From assembly GCA_029934515.1 (NCBI GenBank), contig JAOZMB010000016.1, positions 1-35,720 on the forward strand: a stretch of 35,720 bases of DNA. The letters run 5' to 3'. The notes below the pieces were generated by a model. The model was given only the letters and a program-made list of their open reading frames with translations, did no database searches and was not told the DNA's origin. Source of the stretch: Bacteroidales bacterium (GTDB lineage: Bacteria > Bacteroidota > Bacteroidia > Bacteroidales > JAADGE01). Each line of letters begins with the position of its first letter. Within the stretch, counting starts at the first letter, position 1. The translations under genes and the position numbers were made by a program. Below, piece after piece: positions 23,782-30,985 of the stretch.

Positions 23782-25192
23782 AAAGGCTGAACTTTATTAT
23801 AGAAAAGCAAACAACGCATACGAACGGGGAGACTATAAAGTTGCAGTAAATAACTTGAAAAAAGTTATTAGATTAAATCCAAATTATGCAAAGGCTTATA
23901 ATAATTTGGCAATTTTGTATTATAAAGTCTATAAAGATACTGATAATGCACAAAAGAATTTTATGCACGCACTTGAAATTGATCCAAATTTTAGTTTTGC
24001 AATAATTAATTTAAATAAAATATCAAATTTTGAACATAAAACATTTATTTCTGAATTTGATATTAAAAATGTTCGTCTTTTACGCGATATAAAAATACCT
24101 CTTTCCAAAACCAGAATGAAACATTTGTTTTTTACTGGAAAGAACGCTAGCGGGAAAACAAGCGTTCTTAAAGAATCTGAAAACTATATTCAACGTATTC
24201 TTGAAATTCCTGTTCATGAAATTTTTACTGAGAAAGGGAAAAAAGAATTTTGGCATGAAGGCGATGATTATAAATTGAAATTTAATGTAAAAAGGAATTT
24301 GTTGGATTTACGAATGAAATACGAAGCTGGTATTTTTTCAATTGTATTTTTTGGTGATGAGCGAAAATTAGAGCACAAACTAAAACCTGTAAAATCTATT
24401 GTTCCCATTGATTTTCAAGTTAAAACGTTGCCCAAAGAAGATTTAAGTTTGGATTTGTTGGTATATCTTATTTGGTTAGACTATAAGAAAAAATCTAATA
24501 TTGAGACCAATAAAATAAATCGTTTTTTCGATAAAATACATTCAATCTTAAAACAAATTTACAAAGACGATGCTTTAACTTTTGATGTGAACCTTAGCAA
24601 AATTAAGTTTGGCGACAATATGAATTTTACCATCAAACTATCCAACGGAAGTGAGTTTAATTTAGATGAAATGGCTGCTGGTTATTCTGCTATCTTCAAA
24701 ATAATTTTTGAACTTATTTTGCGCACCGAAGCCAAACCATATAAAGAAAATAGCGAAGGAATTGTTTTTATTGACGAGCCTGAGGCGCATCTTCATATTT
24801 CTATGCAAAAAGAAATTATGCCTATCTTAATAAAAATGTTTCCACATATGCAGTTTGTCATTGCAACGCATTCTTCATTTATTCTTAATTCTGTTGCAAA
24901 TGCTGTAATTTACGACTTGGAAAATCGTATTTGTACTGATGATTTTTCTGAAATTCCGTCTTCTTATTTAAACGATTTTTATTTTAATTTTGATAAAAAA
25001 TATGTCAAACAAATTGAAAATAAAGTTGATGAATTTGAACGTCTAATAAATCTTTACAGAGAAAATAAAATAACAGAAAAAGACCAGAATATACTTGCCG
25101 AACTAGAAATAGAACTTGATGAAATAACTCCTTATATTTCAAAAAAATATTTTAATAAATTTAAAGAAAACCAAGAATACATTTACCAATAA
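23759..25192 (+). CDS. TPR-AAA ATPase, PtuA-like (Septu defence)
   Basis: This 477-residue protein begins with two TPR-like helical repeats (about 5-85: YERGDYKVAVNNLKKVIRLN, PNYAKAYNNLAILYYKVYKD). Then comes an ABC/SMC-type ATPase: LFFTGKNASGKTSVLKE (Walker A, 127-135), MAAGYSAIFKII (signature, about 305-316), EGIVFIDEPEAHLHIS (Walker B, 333-348) and FVIATHSSFIL (switch His). The C-terminal ~60 residues are charged and helical. The next gene overlaps by one base and encodes an HNH nuclease. That pairing is the hallmark of Septu (PtuA ATPase and PtuB HNH nuclease), a phage-defence system known from several phyla. The N-terminal TPR is not part of the usual PtuA description, so this may be a subtype. 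Function is inferred by homology and arrangement. Confidence 0.82.
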   Translation: MTKKQKLEKAELYYRKANNAYERGDYKVAVNNLKKVIRLNPNYAKAYNNLAILYYKVYKDTDNAQKNFMHALEIDPNFSFAIINLNKISNFEHKTFISEFDIKNVRLLRDIKIPLSKTRMKHLFFTGKNASGKTSVLKESENYIQRILEIPVHEIFTEKGKKEFWHEGDDYKLKFNVKRNLLDLRMKYEAGIFSIVFFGDERKLEHKLKPVKSIVPIDFQVKTLPKEDLSLDLLVYLIWLDYKKKSNIETNKINRFFDKIHSILKQIYKDDALTFDVNLSKIKFGDNMNFTIKLSNGSEFNLDEMAAGYSAIFKIIFELILRTEAKPYKENSEGIVFIDEPEAHLHISMQKEIMPILIKMFPHMQFVIATHSSFILNSVANAVIYDLENRICTDDFSEIPSSYLNDFYFNFDKKYVKQIENKVDEFERLINLYRENKITEKDQNILAELEIELDEITPYISKKYFNKFKENQEYIYQ

Positions 25193-25818
25193 TGATAAAT
25201 ATAAAAAAGAGTAAAGCACCAGACAAAGTTTTCAATCACAAGGACAAAGACATTAAAGATAAAATAAGAAATGATTTTTTTGTATTATGTTATATTTGCG
25301 AAGAATTTGTTCCGGTTCATTTTCAAATAGACCATTTTAAACCGCAAAATAATTTCCCAGAACTTAAAAACAATTGGGAAAATTTATTTTATTGTTGCGG
25401 AAAATGTAACGGAATGCGTCCCAGAAATATAAATACAGATGGTAATGAAGTTTTGAATAATTGTATTGATGATGTAGAAAAATTAATAAAATTAGAATAT
25501 ATCAAAAAAACAAAAAAAATCAAAATTTCATCAGAGCATAATTCAGTTAAAATTAAAAATACAATAAAATTATTGAATAGAATTTATAACGGTATTGGTG
25601 TAAAAAATTCAAAAGCACCGTATTACAAGCGAGTAGAAATAAAAAAAGAAATAGAAAAATTTGAAAAATTATTTGAAAAATATAAAAAGAATAAATTTCT
25701 TTTTGAAAATTCAATAAAACAAAGATTATCAAAAAGAACAAAATCCTTAAATAGCAATTATGTAAGTTTCAAACGGCAAATGATAGACTATCACAAATTT
25801 AAGCAATATTTTGATTAA
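25192..25818 (+). CDS. HNH endonuclease, PtuB-like (Septu defence)
   Basis: This 208-residue protein has an N-terminal HNH core: FVLCYICEEFVPVHFQIDHF (Cys33-x2-Cys36, Asp47-His48), then NWENLFYCCGKCNGMRP (Asn64 and Cys69-x2-Cys72). In Septu the partner PtuB carries this kind of IDHF...NLFY-C--CN motif and cuts nucleic acids when the ATPase senses infection. The C-terminal two-thirds is Lys-rich and helical without a recognised motif. The gene starts on the last base of the ATPase gene, so the two are translationally coupled. It ends the island; hydE follows on the opposite strand. Confidence 0.82.
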   Translation: MINIKKSKAPDKVFNHKDKDIKDKIRNDFFVLCYICEEFVPVHFQIDHFKPQNNFPELKNNWENLFYCCGKCNGMRPRNINTDGNEVLNNCIDDVEKLIKLEYIKKTKKIKISSEHNSVKIKNTIKLLNRIYNGIGVKNSKAPYYKRVEIKKEIEKFEKLFEKYKKNKFLFENSIKQRLSKRTKSLNSNYVSFKRQMIDYHKFKQYFD

Positions 25819-25873
25819 TCTTTGCAAAATTATCGCTTGAGATTAAATAATAGTTTGTTTTAACAATTATTTT

Positions 25874-26974
25874 TTATAGAGCAATTCGATTAAAATAATG
25901 TTTTGAATCGCCACGTTTTCCGTATCCAATATTATCTCCAGCAATATTTATTCTTGCTTCAAGGCAATTTGTACAGTCTTCTGCACTCTCATCAATACAT
26001 GGTTTGTTTTCGTATAGGCGGTAATTTTTTCTATTTTCCGAAGGTGTTATATTTGGCATAATTATATTTGCTCCTATTTTTATTGCTTTTTCTCTTCCGA
26101 TAGGGTCTATTGCTTGTAGAGCTGTTGCTGCTGCAATATTAATATCTTTCATCATTATTCTCAAAATTGCAATCATTTTCAATGTTAAATTAAAACGCTC
26201 TTTTGCTGGCATAAGCATCTTATTGAACCTAAAAAGAGGTGTTTCAGCATGTTCTATATATGGCCCCATACCTACCATATCAATATCAAAATTTTTAAAA
26301 AATAACAAATCATCGGATAGATGTTCGTAATCCTGAAATGGCAATCCAATCATAATGCCTGTTCCTGTTTGATAGCCAATTTTTTGCAAATTTTCGAGAG
26401 CTTTTAATCTTTTCTCAAAGTTATGTTTATCATCATTTGAATGAATCTTATAATATAAATCTTTATTAGATGTTTCTATTCTTAGTAAATATCTGTGAGC
26501 GCCTGCATCGCGCCAGGAACGAAAAATTTCTTCACTTTGTTCTCCAGAAGAAAGTGTTATTCCGAGCTGTGAATTTGTAAGTTTGTTTATTTTTTTTAAC
26601 AAATTCTCAATTCTTTTTGTAAATAAATTATTATTTCTTTCTCCTGATTGCAGAACAATAGAAGCAAATTTATTTTCAAAAGCAAATTTAACGGCTGATA
26701 AAATTGTCTCGTCATCAAGTTCATATCTTACAGGAAATTTATTATCGCGCCTTATTCCGCAGTAATAACAATTTTTTGAACATATATTAGAAAACTCAAT
26801 TAAACCTCTATAATAGCTTGTTCTACCTACATATTTGTCTTTTATCTCGGCAGATTTTCTATATAAAATATTTCTACCCTCAATATCACTGCTCAATAAA
26901 ATTATTATATCTTCTTTTGTTAATTCTTTTTTTAACAGAATTTTTTTTATATTCTTGTTTGTTGTTTTTATCAT
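25874..26974 (-). CDS. hydE: [FeFe] hydrogenase H-cluster maturase HydE
   Basis: HydE is a radical-SAM enzyme needed, with HydF and HydG, to build the two-iron subcluster of [FeFe] hydrogenase. The 366-residue length fits. The radical-SAM cluster motif is FSNICSKNCYYCGIRRDN (Cys65, Cys69, Cys72; CX3CX2C), and a second C-terminal cluster motif is CIDESAEDCTNC (Cys326, Cys334, Cys337; CX7CX2C), as in other HydE proteins. LQSGE, LSSGEQ and RIETSN are typical barrel segments. The hydrogenase genes and hydF/hydG are not nearby. HydE is closely related to PylB and biotin-synthase-like enzymes, but the second cluster motif makes HydE the best call. Confidence 0.92.
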   Translation of the reverse strand: MIKTTNKNIKKILLKKELTKEDIIILLSSDIEGRNILYRKSAEIKDKYVGRTSYYRGLIEFSNICSKNCYYCGIRRDNKFPVRYELDDETILSAVKFAFENKFASIVLQSGERNNNLFTKRIENLLKKINKLTNSQLGITLSSGEQSEEIFRSWRDAGAHRYLLRIETSNKDLYYKIHSNDDKHNFEKRLKALENLQKIGYQTGTGIMIGLPFQDYEHLSDDLLFFKNFDIDMVGMGPYIEHAETPLFRFNKMLMPAKERFNLTLKMIAILRIMMKDINIAAATALQAIDPIGREKAIKIGANIIMPNITPSENRKNYRLYENKPCIDESAEDCTNCLEARINIAGDNIGYGKRGDSKHYFNRIAL

Positions 26975-27033
26975 TAGTTCTTAAATTTGGTAAGTGCTTA
27001 CAACAATTTTTAGGTTCTCTGGACGCTCAGAAT

Positions 27034-27091
27034 AGTTTGTTTTTTGTAAAATAATTATTATTCGTTGTAAACAAAATTCGTAATTTACTTG
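27034..27091 (-). repeat. Dispersed repeat R2, inverted partial copy
   Basis: Read on the minus strand it gives AAGTAAATTACGAATTTTGT, then a shortened central block with the A-run, as in the other R2 copies. It lacks some of the 7-base units and the 3' tail. It lies in the gap upstream of hydE, the only copy in this orientation. Confidence 0.6.
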
Positions 27092-27127
27092 GTAAAGTTA
27101 CAAACAAATAAACTTCAAAATTTAATT

Positions 27128-28384
27128 TTAATAATGAAAAACCTTTCCGTTTCGCCAGCTGTCAATTGCATTGTACCAAAAAGATGTATATGAGCTGTTT
27201 CTTCGTAATAAATAATCGTTTTCGATACCTGAATTTATTGATTTTGCAAATATAAAATGTACTTGTTTACTATTGTATAAATACGACCAACGTTCTGCTC
27301 CATCGGCATATTTAACAATTTGCGGAGGCCCGAATACTATATAAATCATTCCTCTATCTGTTTTCCATCCCTCTTTGTAAGAAGTAAAAAAATAATTGCT
27401 GTGCTGAATACGATTAAACCAGATTTTTATCAATTCTCTTGCTAATTCTGTATCGTTATTTGCCAATTTTAACCAGAAGTTATCAACTACAAGTTTCTTA
27501 TTATCAGCATTTAACATATTTTCATATTCATCGACACTTAATAGATATTGTAATGCTTCAAGCAAATTTTCAGATGTTCGCAAAAGAGGATAATGCTCTC
27601 CAAGATTAATTTTTGTTATACCTTTATTTGCTACAGTATCGGTCTGAATACGAAAAATACCTGTCAAATTTGATGAAAATTTTGCCAACGAATTTTTAAC
27701 TGGTAATTCCCATAAAGAATCATGTGAAATGTAATGCTCGTTAGGTTGTAGAGTGGAAAACGGCGGAAGCGGAGTAATAAAACTTGTATTGTAATATTTT
27801 ACAAATATCTTTTTTGATTTGTTATTTTTTATAATTATTTTTTCATTCTTTCTTATATAATTTTTAAAAATAGGTTTCATATTATCTTCCTGCATAGACA
27901 GATAAAATTGCGAATTATCATCGATGCTACGGTCTGAGTTAATTAATGTTTCACTTTCTTTGTTTCCATAAATATCATACAAATTTACCTTTAAAACAAA
28001 CTTGTCAATATCAACATTCTTAATTTTAAAATATGAAACAAAACTCGTCTGACCGTTTTTTTTGGGTACGGTAATAGTTGTTGAGGCGCTGTCCAACAGA
28101 GTACGGTCTTTTATTGAAGGTGTTATTTCGTAATAAATATTAATAAGTGCCTGATTTTTACCGTCTTTATTTGCTCTGCTGAATTGTAGCTCGTCAGTAA
28201 AAAGTTTAAGGTATAGTTTTGTAACTGTGTCTTTTTCATGAAATATTTTAAACATCGGATGCAAATTATTGTAAGATAAATTGTAAACAGATGCTGTCTT
28301 CATTGGCTTTTTCGACTGTTGTTTCGTACCACAAGCACTTACAAGTATAATAAAAAATATTACAACTATTGTTATTTTTTTCAT
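27128..28384 (-). CDS. GWxTD domain-containing lipoprotein
   Basis: This 418-residue protein has an N-terminal lipoprotein signal (MKKITIVVIFFIILVSAC, Cys18) and a C-terminal GWxTD domain. The signature is KEGWKTDRGMIYIVFGPP followed by the aromatic-rich YADGAERWSYLYN. The middle carries a beta-rich region without a family I recognise. GWxTD proteins are typical of Bacteroidota and related phyla and their biochemical role is not established. It is the second gene after a LolA-like gene on the same strand with a gap of about 73 bases, so a small envelope-lipoprotein operon is possible. Identity of the domain is firm; function is unknown. Confidence 0.85.
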   Translation of the reverse strand: MKKITIVVIFFIILVSACGTKQQSKKPMKTASVYNLSYNNLHPMFKIFHEKDTVTKLYLKLFTDELQFSRANKDGKNQALINIYYEITPSIKDRTLLDSASTTITVPKKNGQTSFVSYFKIKNVDIDKFVLKVNLYDIYGNKESETLINSDRSIDDNSQFYLSMQEDNMKPIFKNYIRKNEKIIIKNNKSKKIFVKYYNTSFITPLPPFSTLQPNEHYISHDSLWELPVKNSLAKFSSNLTGIFRIQTDTVANKGITKINLGEHYPLLRTSENLLEALQYLLSVDEYENMLNADNKKLVVDNFWLKLANNDTELARELIKIWFNRIQHSNYFFTSYKEGWKTDRGMIYIVFGPPQIVKYADGAERWSYLYNSKQVHFIFAKSINSGIENDYLLRRNSSYTSFWYNAIDSWRNGKVFHY

Positions 28385-28457
28385 ATTTTTATTAAAATTA
28401 ACTATAATCGTATCACAAATCTTTCAGGTTGTTTTTTTTACAACTATTTGTCAGCAA

Positions 28458-29129
28458 TTAATCCCGCGCATCAATTATTTCAATATCAGATGGATATTTA
28501 TTTTTATCTAAGATAAAAAGTTTATCAGATATTTTAATATTTGGTTTAAACTCCAAAACATCAACAATAAAATTACTTCCTGTTTTACCAAAAGTTTTTA
28601 TTGAAGCTATAATATTTTTTGATTTATTAATTTTTAATCTAATTCTTGAATAATTTTTTTTAGCTGGTTTTTCTGAAAATAAATCAATAATATCAAATTT
28701 TGTATTGTTTACTGTTTCTTCGCCGATATATTTATACTTAAATCCGTTCTGATAAATTGTAAATAATTTTGCTGGGTTTAAAATACTTTCGTCATCTTTG
28801 CTTGGTTCTGAAATTGTAATTTCTTCTGCATCTTTTAGGTATCTCCAAACTGTTTTTCCGTTAGAAAATATTTCTGTTCCGGGTATAATCAATTTGTATT
28901 TTTGTCCTTTCATAAAAGCATAACCTTTGTGTGTTTCTACAAAATCTTCTTTTATGTTTTCAATTGTATATGAAAACTTTATTCTTACTGTTTTATACGA
29001 TTTTGTTTTTAATGATAATTTATCAAGAATTTTCTTTGCTTCTGGGTCGTGCATTAATTTATATTCGTTCTGTGCTTGCAAAGTCGAAAAAACTATAACA
29101 ACTGATAATAACAATATTATTTTTTTCAT
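28458..29129 (-). CDS. LolA-like outer-membrane lipoprotein carrier
   Basis: This 223-residue protein has a cleavable signal peptide (MKKIILLLSVVIVFSTLQAQ). It then has the LolA half-barrel pattern: SYKTVRIKFSYTIEN early, KGYAFMKGQKYKLIIPGTEI and SNGKTVWRYLKDAEEITISE in the middle, and NFIVDVLEFKPNIKISDKLF near the end. LolA carries lipoproteins across the periplasm from LolCDE to the outer membrane. The neighbouring gene codes for a lipoprotein, in keeping with an envelope function. Bacteroidota lack a classical LolB, and LolA homologues vary there, so I keep the name as LolA-like. A promoter is present upstream (29166-29195). Confidence 0.82.
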   Translation of the reverse strand: MKKIILLLSVVIVFSTLQAQNEYKLMHDPEAKKILDKLSLKTKSYKTVRIKFSYTIENIKEDFVETHKGYAFMKGQKYKLIIPGTEIFSNGKTVWRYLKDAEEITISEPSKDDESILNPAKLFTIYQNGFKYKYIGEETVNNTKFDIIDLFSEKPAKKNYSRIRLKINKSKNIIASIKTFGKTGSNFIVDVLEFKPNIKISDKLFILDKNKYPSDIEIIDARD

Positions 29130-29165
29130 TTTTCATTTTTAAATTTATTCTTTCAAAAAACATCA

Positions 29166-29195
29166 CAAAATTAAATTAAAAAACTTAACTGTCAA
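29166..29195 (-). promoter_or_regulatory. Promoter for the LolA-like gene
   Basis: The minus strand has -7 TAATTTTG (29166-29173) and -33 TTG (29193-29195) with a 19-base spacer. It is 36 bases upstream of the start codon. Confidence 0.5.
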
Positions 29196-29237
29196 ATAAA
29201 ATTTTTATTTTAATTGTCTAAATTTTCTAAAAAAATT

Positions 29238-29327
29238 ATGGCAAACGCATCAAAATATTTAAACGCTGAAAATCAAGGAATTAATGTTTTGAAAAAAATG
29301 AGTTTTTAATGGTTTTAAAAATATAGC
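29238..29327 (+). repeat. Dispersed repeat R1, copy C
   Basis: The copy begins ATGGCAAACGCATCAAAATA and matches copy A over about 90 bases, including a downstream block ending near AAAATATAGCATATT. Its first 72 bases could encode a 23-residue peptide, but there is no sign that it is translated. Confidence 0.65.
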
Positions 29328-29473
29328 ATATTGGCACTGGTTCAGTTTAATTATTTTGGTTTTAATTCGTAATTTTGAGATTTTTTATTTATTTGCAAAA
29401 TTTTTTATATTATTATTAGAGCAGACACATCAAAAATAATTACAATTATTTATAAACTTTATAAATTTAATAT

Positions 29474-30535
29474 ATGCGCACATACGGGAATGATAAAAAA
29501 TCAGCTTATAAAGCTATAACAGATGCTCAAAAAATAGCTTTCGCGCCGATAATGTTTCAAGCAGCAAAAGCATTAAGAGATTTTGGTATTTTAAGTCTTC
29601 TGGAACAAAAGAAAGGAGTATTAATAGAAGAAATCGCAAGTAACGTAAAATTATCTAAATACGGTACTTTGGTTTTATTAGAAGCTGGTTTAAGCCTCGA
29701 AATGGTGAGAGTTGAAAATGATAAATATTTTATTACTAAAACAGGATGGGCGGTAAACAGCAACGAACTAACAAAAGTAAATATGGATTTTACTAATGAT
29801 ATAAATTATAAAGGAGCTTTTCATTTACAGGAAGCAGTACAAACAGGTAAACCATCCGGACTTCACAATGAATTTGGTAAATGGAAAACAGTGTACGAAG
29901 CATTACCAGAACTATCTAAGAAAAATCGTGAAAGCTGGTTTGCTTTTGACCATTTCTATTCTGACGGCTCATTTAGACAAATAATGTCAATTGTTTTTAA
30001 AAATAATCCAAAAAAAATTTTGGATATAGGAGGTAATACAGGTAAATTTGCAATAAAATGTGCTAAATATAACAATGATGTTGAAATTACAATACTTGAT
30101 TTGCCCGGACAATTGAAAGATGCAAAAAAAAATATAAAAAAAGAAAAAATCGAAAATAAAATAAAATGTATTCCTATAAATTTGCTTGATTTTCAAAAAA
30201 AATATCCTAAATATTATGATATTATTTGGATGAGCCAATTCCTTGACTGCTTCTCCGAAATAGAAATTATTAAATTATTAAAAAATGCGAAAAATGCAAT
30301 GAATAATAATTCTGAATTATTAATAATGGAAACACTATGGGACAAACAAAAACATCAAGCATCAATATACAGCCTACATGCAGTCTCATTGTATTTCACT
30401 TGTATTGCAAACGGAAACAGCCGAATGTATCACTCAGAAGATATGATAAAATTGATAGAAAAAGCGGGACTAAATGTTATTGAAATTATCGAAAACATTG
30501 GAATTAGTCATACTATTTTAAGATGCAAAATATGA
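29474..30535 (+). CDS. SAM-dependent methyltransferase with winged-helix N terminus
   Basis: This 353-residue protein has an N-terminal winged-helix region (about 20-100: ALRDFGILSLLEQKKGVLIE, KLSKYGTLVLLEAGLSL) like dimeric O-methyltransferases. The SAM-binding core has motif I KKILDIGGNTGKFAIKCA, motif II ITILDLPGQL, and IIWMSQFLDCFSE. ELLIMETLWDKQKHQ and the HAVSLYFTCIANG region are consistent with small-molecule O-methylation. The stop overlaps the next start (ATGA at 30532-30535), so it is coupled to a thioesterase. A methyltransferase-thioesterase pair is found in aryl-polyene/flexirubin pigment clusters of Bacteroidota, but other genes of such a cluster are absent here. The substrate remains unknown. 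Confidence 0.82.
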   Translation: MRTYGNDKKSAYKAITDAQKIAFAPIMFQAAKALRDFGILSLLEQKKGVLIEEIASNVKLSKYGTLVLLEAGLSLEMVRVENDKYFITKTGWAVNSNELTKVNMDFTNDINYKGAFHLQEAVQTGKPSGLHNEFGKWKTVYEALPELSKKNRESWFAFDHFYSDGSFRQIMSIVFKNNPKKILDIGGNTGKFAIKCAKYNNDVEITILDLPGQLKDAKKNIKKEKIENKIKCIPINLLDFQKKYPKYYDIIWMSQFLDCFSEIEIIKLLKNAKNAMNNNSELLIMETLWDKQKHQASIYSLHAVSLYFTCIANGNSRMYHSEDMIKLIEKAGLNVIEIIENIGISHTILRCKI

Positions 30536-30969
30536 AAAAAAGAAAAAAATATAACAATAAAATACTCTCAACCGAGACAGAAATAAAAATCCGTTTCAGC
30601 GAAGTTGATGCAATGTCTATTGTTTGGCACGGCTCTTATATTAAATATCTCGAAGACGGAAGAGAAAACTTTGGTGAAAAATATGGACTCGGATACATGG
30701 ACATATACTCAAAAGGATACTTGACACCTATTGTAAAATTAAACATAAATTACAAAAAAACAATTATATATGGAGATATAATTATTGTAAAAACAACTTT
30801 TATTGATAATATTGCTGCTAAAATTAATTTTGAATATGAAATAAGAAAAAAATATGAAAACAAAATTATTACAACAGCGGAAAGTACTCAGGTTTTTCTA
30901 AATAAAAAAAGAAAATTAGAGCTGTTCAATCCAGAATTTTTTATTCTTTGGAAAAATAAATATTTATAA
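30532..30969 (+). CDS. Acyl-CoA thioesterase, 4HBT hot-dog family
   Basis: A protein of about 145 residues with the YbgC/4HBT pattern IRFSEVDAMSIVWHGSYIKY followed by LEDGRE; the Asp after SEV and the HGSYIKYLEDGR helix are the expected hot-dog active-site region. It hydrolyses an acyl-CoA or acyl-ACP thioester. I prefer the start at 30532 (MKKRKKYNN), which gives the ATGA overlap with the methyltransferase stop; the ATG at 30523 would add three residues. The tail (LFNPEFFILWKNKYL) lacks motifs. The operon may continue into the caspase gene only 16 bases later, but the latter has its own signal peptide and very different function. Confidence 0.85.
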   Translation: MKKRKKYNNKILSTETEIKIRFSEVDAMSIVWHGSYIKYLEDGRENFGEKYGLGYMDIYSKGYLTPIVKLNINYKKTIIYGDIIIVKTTFIDNIAAKINFEYEIRKKYENKIITTAESTQVFLNKKRKLELFNPEFFILWKNKYL

Positions 30970-30985
30970 ATTTAAATTTAAAATC

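Larger units (their letters stand above)
29130..29473. other. 344-base divergent intergenic region
   Basis: This lies between the LolA-like gene and the plus-strand methyltransferase. It contains the lolA promoter and repeat R1 copy C (29238-29327). The last ~140 bases before the methyltransferase are AT-rich with no strong promoter match; a short TTTTAATTCGTAATTT fragment near 29360 may be debris of R2. Confidence 0.5.

Noticed and set aside
23066-25818. Retron-linked Septu system
   Set aside because: No reverse transcriptase or msr/msd-like structure was found near the ATPase-HNH pair.
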